DNA of 64,000 nucleotides from Methylobacterium thuringiense (lineage in GTDB: Bacteria > Pseudomonadota > Alphaproteobacteria > Rhizobiales > Beijerinckiaceae): assembly GCF_022179645.1 (NCBI RefSeq), contig NZ_BPRA01000006.1, positions 1 to 64,000 of the forward strand, written 5' to 3'. The notes under the pieces were generated by a model. It did not search any database. It was not told the origin of the DNA and worked only from the letters and a program-made list of their open reading frames with translations. Below, one piece after another: positions 1-7,285 of the stretch. A program made the position numbers and the translations under genes. Position 1 is the stretch's first letter. Each line of letters starts with the position of its first letter.

Positions 1-2
1 GG

Positions 3-200
3 CCCGATCGGGCCCCTTCATCGTTCAAGCTGCCGGCCGCCACTGGCCTGGTTTTACTCCGCCACAGCGGCCTGGAATTGGTCCGCCCTTTACAAGAGCC
101 GGACAGCGAGAACGCCGAAGATGCTCGCGCCGAAGCAGAAAGCGCCGCTCTGCGAGCCGTGGACGCCGCGGCAACCCTGCAGGCCGCGATACTCGGGTAG
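3..200 (+). CDS. C-terminal end of an unidentified protein, cut by the window edge
   Basis: An open frame runs in from the left edge and ends at TAG 198-200. The 65 visible residues are Ala/Glu-rich and end in LQAAILG. I do not recognise the family. It lies on the island side of the tRNA-Gly remnant at 386-435, so if real it is probably the last gene of that integrated element. The evidence is only an uninterrupted frame and plausible composition. Confidence 0.3.
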   Translation, partial: PDRAPSSFKLPAATGLVLLRHSGLELVRPLQEPDSENAEDARAEAESAALRAVDAAATLQAAILG

Positions 201-385
201 CGCGTAGCGGGCGGTAGCGCGGTCGATCGCTGTTCGCTTCTCGGTTTGACCCTTAGTGGAAGTCCGGGATGTCCGGTTTTGGGCAGGGGCTAAGTAGCTT
301 GCGGCTTCGAGCTTGGCTGAGAGATGCAGGTTCGAACAGGACGGGATCTACTCCCTCCAGCAACAGGTCGACGATTTCGAGACCG

Positions 386-435
386 CAACCTTGCCAAGGT
401 TGGGGTCGAGGGTTCGAATCCCTTCGCCCGCTCCA
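386..435 (+). other. 3' half of tRNA-Gly(GCC): probable island attachment site
   Basis: The fragment holds a perfect anticodon arm (CAACC / TTGCCAA / GGTTG, anticodon GCC at 393-395), a five-base variable loop, a T arm with TTCGAAT loop, the acceptor 3' strand CGCCCGC, discriminator T and encoded CCA. The D arm and the 5' acceptor strand are absent upstream, so it cannot fold as a tRNA. A 3' half directly followed by a terminator is what integration into a tRNA gene leaves at the far end of an island. The intact tRNA-Gly should lie to the left, outside the window. Confidence 0.8.
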
Positions 436-462
436 GTTTCTCTTTTGAGACGAACGATTTAG

Positions 463-482
463 AGGCCACCTCCGGGTGGCCT
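463..482 (+). terminator. Rho-independent terminator of the former tRNA-Gly gene
   Basis: A perfect 8-bp stem (AGGCCACC / GGTGGCCT) with a TCCG loop is followed by a T-rich tract. It lies 27 bases after the tRNA CCA end. Its position supports the view that DNA to the right is the original chromosome and DNA to the left is inserted. Confidence 0.7.
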
Positions 483-596
483 TCGTCGTTTTCGTTGCTT
501 GCGGAAGCAGATCGGAAGCAGTCGATGACGTGGCCGCTATCGATCGACGACAACGTGCCCTCACTGCACTCCGCACTCGAGACGTAGGATCACGGC

Positions 597-839
597 ATGC
601 CGATCAGAGCGCTCAACGACCGCAAGAAGCTGTCGAGCGATTTCAACGAGGCCAACGATGCCTTCATCGACGAGGTGTTGGGCGCGCTTCAGGCCGGCCG
701 GATCCCCGTCGACCTTGCCCGTGCCTACCTCGCGCATCCCGTCGCGATGATGCACTCGGAGGGCGCCCAGGCCGTCGCCGGCTATTTCGACCGGATGCTG
801 GCGCAGCGCCCGAACATCGATTGGACGCCGGGGGAGTAG
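597..839 (+). CDS. small hypothetical protein (80 aa)
   Basis: The product is acidic and soluble, with predicted helices around 'SSDFNEANDAFIDEVLGAL' and 'AQAVAGYFDRMLAQRP'. It has no signal peptide or membrane segment. It is the first gene right of the tRNA-Gly remnant and stands alone. I do not recognise the family. Its coding-like composition and clean ATG make it a likely real gene. Confidence 0.55.
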   Translation: MPIRALNDRKKLSSDFNEANDAFIDEVLGALQAGRIPVDLARAYLAHPVAMMHSEGAQAVAGYFDRMLAQRPNIDWTPGE

Positions 840-897
840 GTGCTGGGTGGGCCTACAGGGGGCGCTAAGTCTCACATCTGCCGCCACCGCCCCGGTC

Positions 898-930
898 GAG
901 CACCTGAAGGCGAAGGGAAATTTGAAGTGA
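898..930 (+). pseudogene. remnant C-terminal tail (EHLKAKGNLK*) of the 6199-type small protein
   Basis: This frame encodes EHLKAKGNLK and a TGA stop. It nearly repeats the last residues (EHLKAKGYLK) of the small basic protein at 6199-6426, and a third copy is at 5757-5789. Only the tail survives. Its stop overlaps the GTG start of the next gene (GTGA), so the tail may have been kept as a ribosome-loading leader. Confidence 0.45.
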
Positions 931-1160
931 GCAACGTTCGATTGGTCACCGCGACCGCCCTGTTGTTGATCGGCCTGCCGATCGGTGAGGCCACGACTGC
1001 TTCAGCGGGTCCGGCTCAGTCTTACCAGTTCCGTGAGAAGCGTTTCAGCAACACCTGTCGCCCACCACTGAAGTTTGCCGCTGGTGCTTGCGTGCGCAGG
1101 TGCCCAGCCGGCTTCCAGGACAACGGCGGTTACTGCCGTCAGCGTTCGATGCGGTATTAA
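927..1160 (+). CDS. small secreted Cys-containing protein
   Basis: A GTG start at 927 gives a 77-aa product with a typical signal peptide (hydrophobic VTATALLLIGLPIG, then small residues near TASAGPA). The mature part has four cysteines in a pattern like NTCRPPL, GACVRRCPAGF and GGYCRQ, which suggests disulfide bonds in the periplasm. The start is chosen because the signal peptide begins here and a purine-rich GAAGGGAAA precedes it. An upstream ATG at 840 would put the signal peptide internally. Function unknown. Confidence 0.6.
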   Translation: MSNVRLVTATALLLIGLPIGEATTASAGPAQSYQFREKRFSNTCRPPLKFAAGACVRRCPAGFQDNGGYCRQRSMRY

Positions 1161-1265
1161 TCTAGGGGGCCATTTTCCGTCTCACCGCCCCTCCGCCCTA
1201 TTCAAACCGCAGCGCCGCGATCCGCTCTGTCTGCTTCGCGGAGGCGGCGAGTTTGGTGTCGCGTA

Positions 1266-1523
1266 TTACCGGCTAGACTCGGACCATGGCGTGGGCGGCC
1301 AAGACGATTTGGCTTTCGGCGGAGGTGGCGGCAGTGGCATCCAGTGGGTCGCGCCCAGCAGGATGAGCGTTCCGCTGTCCATCTCCCAAAAGACCTCTCC
1401 CGGGCGATTGATGTAGCGGCCGATGCCGTTCACTTTCTCGCCGCTCGCGACAAGAACGCGAGTGCCGTCCCTAGGCGCGGTCTTGATCGGCTGCCAGATG
1501 CCGAATGCTGGCGCTTCGGTCAT
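1266..1523 (-). CDS. DUF551-like small protein
   Basis: The 85-aa product has the pattern of DUF551 proteins: an N-terminal 'WQPIKTAPRDGTRVLVAS', a central 'RPGEVFWEM' and the closing 'GATHWMPLPPPPP'. Such proteins are common in phages and mobile DNA and have no settled function. The ATG overlaps the stop of a short upstream frame (ATGA), suggesting translational coupling. The Ser/Pro-rich end past the HWMPLP motif is longer than usual. Confidence 0.65.
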   Translation of the reverse strand: MTEAPAFGIWQPIKTAPRDGTRVLVASGEKVNGIGRYINRPGEVFWEMDSGTLILLGATHWMPLPPPPPKAKSSWPPTPWSESSR

Positions 1524-1633
1524 GAGGAGGGTTCCAGGGCCGCGGGCGGCTCAGGCAGGTCGCGCCAGTGCGTCGGACGGTTGTCTTCGATAACAACGAC
1601 CTCGCGGTTCGCCAAGGAGACGCTCAATCGCAT
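1520..1633 (-). pseudogene. possible fragment of a second DUF551-like tail
   Basis: This short frame ends in 'RPTHWRDLPEPP', which resembles the end of DUF551 proteins (THW-x-PLPEPP), and its stop overlaps the next gene's ATG. The front part runs antisense to the RHH-like gene at 1581-1739, so only the last 25 or so residues look real. It may be a duplicated tail or chance. Confidence 0.25.
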
Positions 1634-1739
1634 CCGCGCCTTGCTGCTACCCAAAGAGTCGATCAGTGGGTTTGTGAAGATGGCCGTTGAAGCTGTGGTG
1701 GGCAAGCGAGAGCGCGCCGCCCGCAAGCCGAAGGACTGA
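1581..1739 (+). CDS. small RHH/antitoxin-like DNA-binding protein
   Basis: From a TTG at 1581 the frame gives 52 aa: a short beta-strand-like start (SSITTTSRF), then helices 'ETLNRIRALLLPKESIS' and 'FVKMAVEAVVGKRERAARK'. This matches the layout of small ribbon-helix-helix proteins (YlcI/YnfO or CopG type), where a Ser-x-x-hydrophobic step precedes the last helix. No partner toxin is adjacent. The weak start and opposing frames keep confidence moderate. Confidence 0.4.
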   Translation: MSSITTTSRFAKETLNRIRALLLPKESISGFVKMAVEAVVGKRERAARKPKD

Positions 1740-1745
1740 CGCCTC

Positions 1746-2270
1746 GTGAGCATCTACTGCTTTTTCAAGGATTTCGGCGGCCCGCTTGCAACGGTTATCG
1801 GCACTATAGCGGCCGTGACTGTTACGAGTATTTTCGCTCACAGTCAGGCCACAACGGCCGAAGCTCAGGCGCGGACGGCAAGCAACAAGCTAAAATTTGA
1901 TTTATTTAATCTGCGCTTTGCGGCCTATTCTTCAGCTTAAAAGGTATCTCAGGCGGCGCTCTATCAGCCGCCTTTCGATGAGGATACGTGGAGAAGCTGG
2001 CGCCAAGCGTCAATAGCGATTGAAGAGAGTGAATTCTTTTTCAACAAGGACAATCATCAACGCCTCAAGAAAATTCTCGGTTTGCCCAACAACTTGATTG
2101 CAATGGACGAAGCTCACAAACGGCGCAATGCGAATTACCCAGGATTTGATAAATCTATTGAAGAGCTAGACCGTATCCGAAGCGATTTGCTTTCTTTGAC
2201 GGCGTCTATGCCTCATGAATTCTCCGACGACCTCAGCCTCGCTTTCCCTGCGGAGGCCATCAAGTCCTAG
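1746..2270 (+). pseudogene. broken membrane-anchored hypothetical gene (one internal TAA)
   Basis: A single frame runs from GTG 1746 to TAG 2270 and is broken once, by TAA at 1938-1940. The product would be about 173 aa. An N-terminal membrane helix (GGPLATVIGTIAAVTVTSIF) is followed by 'QARTASNKLKFDLFNLRFAAY' and a soluble part with 'EFFFNKDNHQRLKKIL'. This is a familiar hypothetical family of one TM helix plus 'KLxxDLFxxRxxxY'. Because both halves stay in frame, a single point change is the simplest cause. Confidence 0.65.
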
Positions 2271-2344
2271 CCCGATTGACTCTTCGTTAACTCCCCTCCG
2301 CCTATCAAACCTCAAGCGAGGACAGCCTCCCGCTCTCACTTTAG

Positions 2345-2374
2345 CCCCGCAGCTTCACGGCTCGCGGGGTTTTT
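2345..2374 (+). terminator. Rho-independent terminator
   Basis: CCCCGC and GCGGGG form a stem, extended inside by AGC/GCT, and are followed by TTTTT. It ends plus-strand transcription after the broken gene at 1746-2270 and overlaps the 3' end of the minus-strand gene that follows. Confidence 0.7.
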
Positions 2375-2576
2375 CGTGCTCGGGCTGATTTGGTGCAACG
2401 GGGGCTTCGGCCTCGCGCGCCAGCCGAGCTGCTTTCAATCGCACGGTGGTCTCGTCGCGACGCTTCTGCTCATCGCCGACTTCGGCCCAAACCTCGTCGG
2501 CGGATTTCTGGCGGTCAGCTCGCTTGGCAAGCTTGGTATCGAATCGATCCAGATGCCTGCGGGGGTCCAGCGCCAT
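2355..2576 (-). CDS. small basic hypothetical protein (73 aa), paralogue of 6199-6426
   Basis: The product is highly charged and probably mostly helical. Its 'TTVRLKAARLAREAEAP' matches 'NTARLKAARLERDASN' in the protein at 6199-6426, so the two form a family within this window. The N-terminus (RHLDRFDTKLAKRADRQKSA) differs. There is no signal peptide or membrane helix. Function unknown; its length and charge are compatible with nucleic-acid binding but nothing proves it. Confidence 0.5.
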   Translation of the reverse strand: MALDPRRHLDRFDTKLAKRADRQKSADEVWAEVGDEQKRRDETTVRLKAARLAREAEAPVAPNQPEHEKPREP

Positions 2577-2842
2577 TGGTCGTCCTACGGGTTCAACGCG
2601 CCGCTTCGTACCTCACATTGGAATAGAAGGCGCAGCGTCAATTTCGCCCGCCTTTCCGCAGATCCACGCATCAATCCAACCCTATGAAGGAAATGCATCC
2701 AGGGTGCTCAGTGTCGGATATCGCACCGAGATGCCGGTGCGCGCAAAAGGCAGGCAGAGATAGCGTGCATATGCATTAGCAATGGTGGCCAATCTTCAGC
2801 CGGGGCGGCGAGCCGTACGGCTGGATGAACAGGCTGTCTGCC

Positions 2843-3115
2843 GTGCCCCATTACTTTTTCGATATTCATGACGGCATTCACGTCATTGACGAGATTGGCC
2901 AGGATCTTCCTGGCCTAGAAGCCGCCAAGGCAGAGGCCATAAGAGTTGCCGGGGGCTTCGCGACGAGGCCGGCCATGATGGGCGGGGATGGCGGCGCGTT
3001 GATCGTCGTTATCCGCGATGGTCCGGACTCGGTAGTGGTGAACGTGCGCCTGGTGTTCAATATCGAACAGCCGCCGAAGCAGCGTGAGCGAGTGCCGGTT
3101 ACGCCGGCCGCATAG
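2843..3115 (+). CDS. DUF6894 family protein (copy I-a)
   Basis: The 90-aa product begins 'VPHYFFDIHDG', the hallmark of DUF6894 proteins (MPRYFFDVHDG), then has the acidic D-x-x-G-x-x-L-P stretch, an EA-rich helix and a beta-rich end 'VVVNVRLVFNIE'. I chose GTG 2843 because the family starts with this motif; ATG 2825 would add six residues. Its closest relative here is the copy at 8532-8798, which keeps the 'DGGAL' and 'VRLVFNIE' blocks. The biological role of DUF6894 is unknown. Confidence 0.75.
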   Translation: MPHYFFDIHDGIHVIDEIGQDLPGLEAAKAEAIRVAGGFATRPAMMGGDGGALIVVIRDGPDSVVVNVRLVFNIEQPPKQRERVPVTPAA

Positions 3116-3145
3116 GTCTCCCGTAAGCAGCCGATGAGGCGACTA

Positions 3146-3352
3146 ATGTCCGCATCGTATGAGGAGCCTTGGCGACCAGCGAACTACCGGGCGGTGCTAT
3201 TGCGGGCGGATGGTTCGGTCGTTTTTACCAGCAATTTGAATGCTGCCGACGACGACGAAGCCCTCGGCTTTGCGCAGGCTATGGTGGATGGGCATGCCGT
3301 CGAGCTGTGGGATGGCCTGCGCTTCATCGAGCATTTCCCTTCAATCGACTGA
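3146..3352 (+). CDS. small hypothetical protein of the 'VELWDGLRFIE' family
   Basis: The 68-aa product reads 'YRAVLLRADGSVVFTSNL', an acidic 'AADDDEALGFAQAMVDG' helix, then 'HAVELWDGLRFIEHF'. This strand-helix-strand layout is typical of small alphaproteobacterial proteins with a conserved ELW-x-G-x-R end. I chose ATG 3146 because GAGG lies six bases ahead; ATG 3134 is an alternative. It lies between two DUF6894 genes and has a paralogue at 3535-3768. Function unknown. Confidence 0.6.
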   Translation: MSASYEEPWRPANYRAVLLRADGSVVFTSNLNAADDDEALGFAQAMVDGHAVELWDGLRFIEHFPSID

Positions 3353-3534
3353 AGCTGGCTGCACAATACCGTTGCACCGGCCTTATGGAGCAAATGCACC
3401 AAGGGCCGGACGTCTGATGCGCGATGGGCTATGGTCCGTACTCCAACTGCATTGCGCGCAATCTAACGGCAGGGCATAGCGCTCTCGCATGCTCAAGCTT
3501 TGTGAGGTGCTGATTCGCCGAACAGGTTTACGCC

Positions 3535-3768
3535 ATGCCGCAGCAGACTGAGATCGAATACGGCCCATTGCCGGGCAGCAATAGCGCCGAGCGCCCGAGC
3601 TACCGGGTCGTGCTTTTTGATCGGAATGGTCGAGTGCATTCGATCACTCCACTGCTGGTGACTGAAGACGCTTCGGCTAAAATGTCTGCTTGCCGTATGG
3701 CTAATGGATTAAGCGCCGAACTCTGGGACGGCCTTCGCTACATCGATCGATACGACGGCACGGAATAA
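3535..3768 (+). CDS. small hypothetical protein, paralogue of 3146-3352
   Basis: The 77-aa product shares the plan of its neighbour at 3146: 'YRVVLFDRNGRVHSIT', a short helix, then 'SAELWDGLRYIDRY'. The N-terminal 20 residues are poorly conserved. The two are separated by about 180 bases, consistent with an old local duplication. No signal peptide, membrane helix or catalytic motif is visible. Confidence 0.6.
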   Translation: MPQQTEIEYGPLPGSNSAERPSYRVVLFDRNGRVHSITPLLVTEDASAKMSACRMANGLSAELWDGLRYIDRYDGTE

Positions 3769-3792
3769 GCTCACCCTGCCTGCACCGGCCCA

Positions 3793-4128
3793 TGCAGAGT
3801 CTGCCGGTTAGGTTGTGCGTCGGGTCAGTCGGCTACCTCACAGAAACTTCACAGCACGTACGCGATTGTATCGCGATGCCACGCTATTTTCTGCACATCC
3901 GCGAAGGGGCGGAGCTGATAGAGGACGCGGAAGGAATGGAGCTTCCAAGCCTCGAAGCCGCCAGGGCAGAGGCGCTTGAAAGCGCACGCTGCATCCTGGC
4001 TGATAGGGTACGTAACGGGCGACCGATCGGCCGTGGGACGGTAGAGGTCACTGACGAAACGGGAGCGGTGCTCGCCTATCTTCCCTTGCGTGCCGCGCTG
4101 GATCTGTCGTGAGCGCCTAGGCCGGCAG
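3793..4128. repeat. 336-bp duplicated segment, copy 1
   Basis: This block, about 80 bases of upstream DNA plus a whole DUF6894 gene and its downstream flank, recurs at 9558-9893 without gaps and with scattered substitutions. Conserved upstream words include CTGCCGGTTAGGTTG and CGCGATTGTATCGCGATG. The duplicated upstream region probably carries the promoter. Confidence 0.75.
3876..4112 (+). CDS. DUF6894 family protein (copy II-a, intact)
   Basis: The 78-aa product starts 'MPRYFLHIREGAELIED', has the conserved EA-rich helix (LEAARAEALESARCILADRV) and ends with 'VEVTDETGAVLAYLPLRAALDL', the usual beta-rich tail of the family. ATG 3876 is the only start that fits the family's N-terminus. Its duplicate at 9641-9877 carries a stop codon, so this is the functional copy. 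Role unknown. Confidence 0.75.
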   Translation: MPRYFLHIREGAELIEDAEGMELPSLEAARAEALESARCILADRVRNGRPIGRGTVEVTDETGAVLAYLPLRAALDLS

Positions 4129-4155
4129 GGCCGAGACTCGACGTGGATTTACTTG

Positions 4156-4863
4156 CTATTTTTTGCCACCACTAATGCCACTGCTACCATAATTTGGTAT
4201 GCCGCGAACATCTTTATTATTTGTCGACCGCGGGATCGGTGCATTACGCTGTGCAGCTATTCCAGTTGCTAAGGGCAACGCAGCAGTTGCAAAATCTAGC
4301 AATCCTTTAACTCCCGAAGCAGCCGCGCCCAAGGTATCAGCTTCATCCGAAACTGATGTTGTACTTTGGATAGGCTCGGATTGAGTTGAGGGTAGCAGCG
4401 TTCCGTCACGCCGTATTCCTTGCCCGCTATCCGAACTCATATAGCTATCGTAAGCGTCCTGATCACTGCGATTCACGCGAGAAGGCTTGCTGGGAAGCAC
4501 AGGTGCGGCTGCCGCTCTCCTTCGCGAACGCACTGGCTCGTCACTTTCGGTGCGACCATAATTATAACTGGCTACAGCAGTGCTCTGACCATCGTCATCG
4601 TCTGGAACCTCGAAGCTATAGCTCGACTCGCATTTGTAGGATCTATCTTCTTGCTTATAGCAATTTTGTTCTATATTTCTTAAATCAACGCCTTTAGGCG
4701 CCTGCCTTTTAGCCAAGTTATATGCAATAATCTTTGCTTTAGGCTCAATTACCGACTCTCCTTGTGAGTTGATCACCCGCTCAAATGCAGCGGATGGACC
4801 AGCCATGGCGACTAGGAGATAAGCAAAGCCGCTAAATATTACTGAACATCGAATTTTTAACAT
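4156..4863 (-). CDS. secreted hypothetical protein, low GC
   Basis: ATG 4863, with AGGAAA about eight bases ahead, gives 235 aa. It has an N-terminal signal peptide (CSVIFSGFAYLLVAMAGPSAAFE), two mature cysteines (NCYKQEDRSYKC), an acidic segment (VPDDDDGQ), a long low-complexity Ser/Arg/Ala part and a Gly/Ser-rich tail. Base composition is far more AT-rich than the flanks, a sign of recent transfer. An ATG at 4920 would add 19 residues before the signal peptide. I do not recognise the family; a periplasmic or surface role is inferred only from the signal peptide. Confidence 0.6.
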   Translation of the reverse strand: MLKIRCSVIFSGFAYLLVAMAGPSAAFERVINSQGESVIEPKAKIIAYNLAKRQAPKGVDLRNIEQNCYKQEDRSYKCESSYSFEVPDDDDGQSTAVASYNYGRTESDEPVRSRRRAAAAPVLPSKPSRVNRSDQDAYDSYMSSDSGQGIRRDGTLLPSTQSEPIQSTTSVSDEADTLGAAASGVKGLLDFATAALPLATGIAAQRNAPIPRSTNNKDVRGIPNYGSSGISGGKK

Positions 4864-5148
4864 ATCGAGTTTCCTGGCTCTCTCATAATCTAATGGAGAA
4901 ACGAAGCCTTTCGACTTCAATTGCTGTCGTCGACCCTAGAACCAGCTTTACAAATTAGTGTTTGATTGCGGCAGCGAAGGAAAATTTATATCGCTACAGC
5001 GACTGGTATTGGTCATAACTTATACAAAATCTCACCGTCGAATCTGTGATCAAAGAGACACGCTCGGCAGCAGAATGAGTTTGTGCACCCGCGCCTAAGA
5101 CTTGGGTCTGGCTCTAATTCCAATGCCGGCGACGGCGTTCACAAGCTC

Positions 5149-5361
5149 ATGTCACCGCATCAGGAGGCGAGTGACCTCGACGCAGCCGTGCGCTTCGCCC
5201 TCAACTGGGCTAAGGACCGTCGCAGCATCGAGGGCGATCCGTCCGATCGCTCGCCCTGGCCGCTCGACATCGTCCAGAGCCAGAAGCCTTTCTATCCTCA
5301 GCCGGAGGTCGCGCTCTACCATCTCGATGACGTTCAGCCAGACGAATGGGCGAAGAGCTAA
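5149..5361 (+). CDS. small hypothetical protein (70 aa)
   Basis: From ATG 5149 the product is acidic and soluble ('ASDLDAAVRFALNWAKDR', 'DDVQPDEWAKS'). An in-frame GTG at 5083 could extend it by 22 less convincing residues. It lies after about 285 bases of AT-rich, apparently gene-free DNA. No known motif is visible. Confidence 0.4.
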   Translation: MSPHQEASDLDAAVRFALNWAKDRRSIEGDPSDRSPWPLDIVQSQKPFYPQPEVALYHLDDVQPDEWAKS

Positions 5362-5473
5362 GCGATGCCCTGGTGGGCGTAGTCGCCTGGGATGGCGCAT
5401 CTGGTTTGACACCAGGTGGTCGTAAAGTTCGAATTCCGGGTGGGGGATTCGAACCGATGGAGCTGGATGAACA

Positions 5474-5746
5474 ATGGCTGCACTGACACCCGATCGCGAA
5501 CTTCAGTTCTCTCCCCTTGGCGGCCGTGTGACCCAACAAGGCATCACGGTCATCGTCTTTATCTACCGATTTGCTGATGCTCCGAACGATCCGTGGCAGC
5601 TTGAGGTCGTCGACCACGACGGCGGCTCAACGGTCTGGGATGAGACTTTCACGACCGACGACGACGCTCTCGCCGCTTTCGCCCAGGCTGCTCAAGTGAA
5701 TGGCATCGGTGCATTTGCCGAGTTGGAAGCCGATAAGAAGCACTAG
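5474..5746 (+). CDS. small hypothetical protein (90 aa)
   Basis: The product has a beta-strand stretch (ITVIVFIYRF), 'PWQLEVVDHDGGSTVWDETFTTDDDALAAFAQAAQ' and an acidic end. The strand - DG turn - strand - acidic helix pattern loosely resembles the 3146/3535 proteins but lacks their ELWDG end. It is cytosolic by absence of a signal. Function unknown. Confidence 0.5.
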   Translation: MAALTPDRELQFSPLGGRVTQQGITVIVFIYRFADAPNDPWQLEVVDHDGGSTVWDETFTTDDDALAAFAQAAQVNGIGAFAELEADKKH

Positions 5747-5756
5747 CTGGCTCACC

Positions 5757-5789
5757 GAGCACGTGAAGGCGAAAGGCTATCTAAAATGA
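5757..5789 (+). pseudogene. remnant C-terminal tail (EHVKAKGYLK*) of the 6199-type small protein
   Basis: The frame encodes EHVKAKGYLK plus TGA, matching the tail of the protein at 6199-6426. The stop overlaps the ATG of the next gene (ATGA), exactly as the remnant at 898-930 overlaps its own downstream secreted-protein gene. Confidence 0.45.
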
Positions 5790-6154
5790 AGCGCATGCTG
5801 GTCGGCCTGATACTCGGCTTCATCCTCGTGCCGGCGATCGGCCACGCTGATCCGGCGCAAGACGAGAAGAGAGACGAGAAGGTTGTGGGTCTCGCCCGCG
5901 TTGTCTGCGCCCAGGCCGGCATCGTCCTTCACTGCGGCAAGCTCTACACGCTGGACGATCGGCTTTCCGAGGGGTTGGCGCGGACCGCCCGCCAAACACT
6001 CGATCGAGCGCTTGGGCCACAGCCGGCGGCCAATCTCATCAGTGACGAAAGCGATCGGGTGTCACGCGAGATCGCGGATGTGGGCGAGGATCAATGGTGC
6101 GCCGATCAGCGCGACATCTTGAACGCCGACGGTGCGAAGGTATTCGTAGATTGA
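5786..6154 (+). CDS. small secreted hypothetical protein (122 aa)
   Basis: The signal peptide is clear: MKRMLVGLILGFILVPAIGHA, with probable cleavage after GHA. The mature part is helical and charged and has three cysteines (VVCAQAG, LHCGKLY, QWCADQ). It is probably periplasmic. The ATG overlaps the stop of the remnant tail just upstream. No family is recognised. Position and signal peptide make it an analogue of the gene at 927-1160. Confidence 0.6.
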   Translation: MKRMLVGLILGFILVPAIGHADPAQDEKRDEKVVGLARVVCAQAGIVLHCGKLYTLDDRLSEGLARTARQTLDRALGPQPAANLISDESDRVSREIADVGEDQWCADQRDILNADGAKVFVD

Positions 6155-6198
6155 AACTATCAGCTGATGAGACCGCCGGTTAAGAGCGTGTCGCCACC

Positions 6199-6426
6199 GT
6201 GAAGGCCCCGAGGGGGCAAACTGAGGAACGTGTTTTGGCTGACAACCAGAGCAAAGAGCGAATGACGGCCGAGGCAGCATTCGCCAAAACGCAGGGTCGT
6301 GCCGGCGGCCGCGCCGCCGAGCCAACGGCCAGCCCCGCGGATCAGAATACGGCTCGTCTTAAAGCTGCACGCCTCGAACGAGATGCCTCGAACGAGCACC
6401 TGAAGGCGAAGGGCTATCTGAAGTAG
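6199..6426 (+). CDS. small basic hypothetical protein (75 aa)
   Basis: From GTG 6199 the product is rich in Ala, Arg and Lys, with 'KERMTAEAAFAKTQGRAGGRAAEP' and 'ARLKAARLERDASNEHLKAKGYLK'. The central RLKAARL block is shared with the minus-strand gene at 2355-2576, and the tail recurs as remnants at 898 and 5757. This appears to be the only complete copy. Function unknown. Confidence 0.5.
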   Translation: MKAPRGQTEERVLADNQSKERMTAEAAFAKTQGRAGGRAAEPTASPADQNTARLKAARLERDASNEHLKAKGYLK

Positions 6427-6627
6427 GCCGCGCTCGGCCGCAGCCCCGAGCTATCGCGAGCCCGACCGACGACATGCAACCACATTGACGCCAGCGGGCC
6501 GTAAGGTCGGCAAGGCTCTATCATTGAGCTGCACTAGTAAGCCTGTACCAGTGAGCCGTGCGAAAGAGCGTGCTAATGCACCCACTGGCAAAGGGCCGAC
6601 AGAAATAAAAAGCACGGGGGTAGCGCC

Positions 6628-6867
6628 ATGCCTCGATATTTTTTTGAGTATTACAACGATCGCGCTGTGGAATTTGACGAGACCGGCAGCGAATGCGCGG
6701 ATCGCTATGAGATCGAACAAACTGCCAAGCAACGATTGCTGGGGTTCCTCGCAAGGCATTCCGGCAAGCCGACACCGTTTTGCATAGCGGTCTTTGCCGC
6801 TTGCGGCACCGTCGTGATGACAGCGACTGGCATGGCTCCAGACGAGTTGCGCGAGTTCTGGCGCTAG
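6628..6867 (+). CDS. DUF6894 family protein (copy III, divergent)
   Basis: The 79-aa product begins 'MPRYFFEYYNDRAVEFDETG' and ends with 'CGTVVMTATGMAPDELREFW'. The start motif and overall plan match DUF6894, but the middle is diverged (CADRYEIEQTAKQRLLGFLARHSG) and the copy has no close twin here. It lies in a minimal intergenic context on the plus strand. Role unknown. Confidence 0.65.
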   Translation: MPRYFFEYYNDRAVEFDETGSECADRYEIEQTAKQRLLGFLARHSGKPTPFCIAVFAACGTVVMTATGMAPDELREFWR

Positions 6868-6940
6868 GCGTTTCTCGATTGCGGTAAAATCCGGACGCAC
6901 CAGTTGATTGCCGTCAAACTGATGGCAAACTCACCCGCGA

Positions 6941-7285
6941 TCAAACGGCGGGTTCGATCTGGCTTACGCATCGAAGTTGAAGGGCAGCCGCGATGTGGCG
7001 GCGCGATGGATCGTATTGTCGGCGCGGCTGCAAGTCCGATTCCCAACGCACGCGAACGGCTCCTTTAAGCCACCCGTGGGCGCTCATGATGATTCCGCCA
7101 TTCTCTTCATAAACAACAACGGTAGAGGGAAGACTTTCTGCGCCGCGAACTGCCTGTCTCGTACAGGCTTCTTCGATTAGCATGAGAGCATGCCGCTCAA
7201 TCTCGGAGCGGTCTTTGCACTCCAAATCTTCATCTTCCCACTCGGCATCATCGCCTTCATTCACATCGAATATATATCTATACAT
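6941..7285 (-). CDS. DUF6894 family protein with C-terminal extension (copy IV-a)
   Basis: ATG 7285, preceded by AGGTGA, yields 114 aa starting 'MYRYIFDVNEGDDAEWEDEDLEC'. A central helix 'IERHALMLIEEACTRQA' and 'TVVVYEENGGIIMSAHGW' follow, then a basic extension of about 35 residues. It matches the minus-strand copy at 9947-10264 closely through AHGW; the extensions differ. Both copies sit opposite to the other DUF6894 genes. Confidence 0.65.
   Translation of the reverse strand: MYRYIFDVNEGDDAEWEDEDLECKDRSEIERHALMLIEEACTRQAVRGAESLPSTVVVYEENGGIIMSAHGWLKGAVRVRWESDLQPRRQYDPSRRHIAAALQLRCVSQIEPAV

Noticed and set aside
5410-5465. tRNA-like T-loop words (GTTCGAATTCC, GGATTCGAACC)
   Set aside because: The flanking bases do not pair into a T stem and no acceptor stem or CCA follows.
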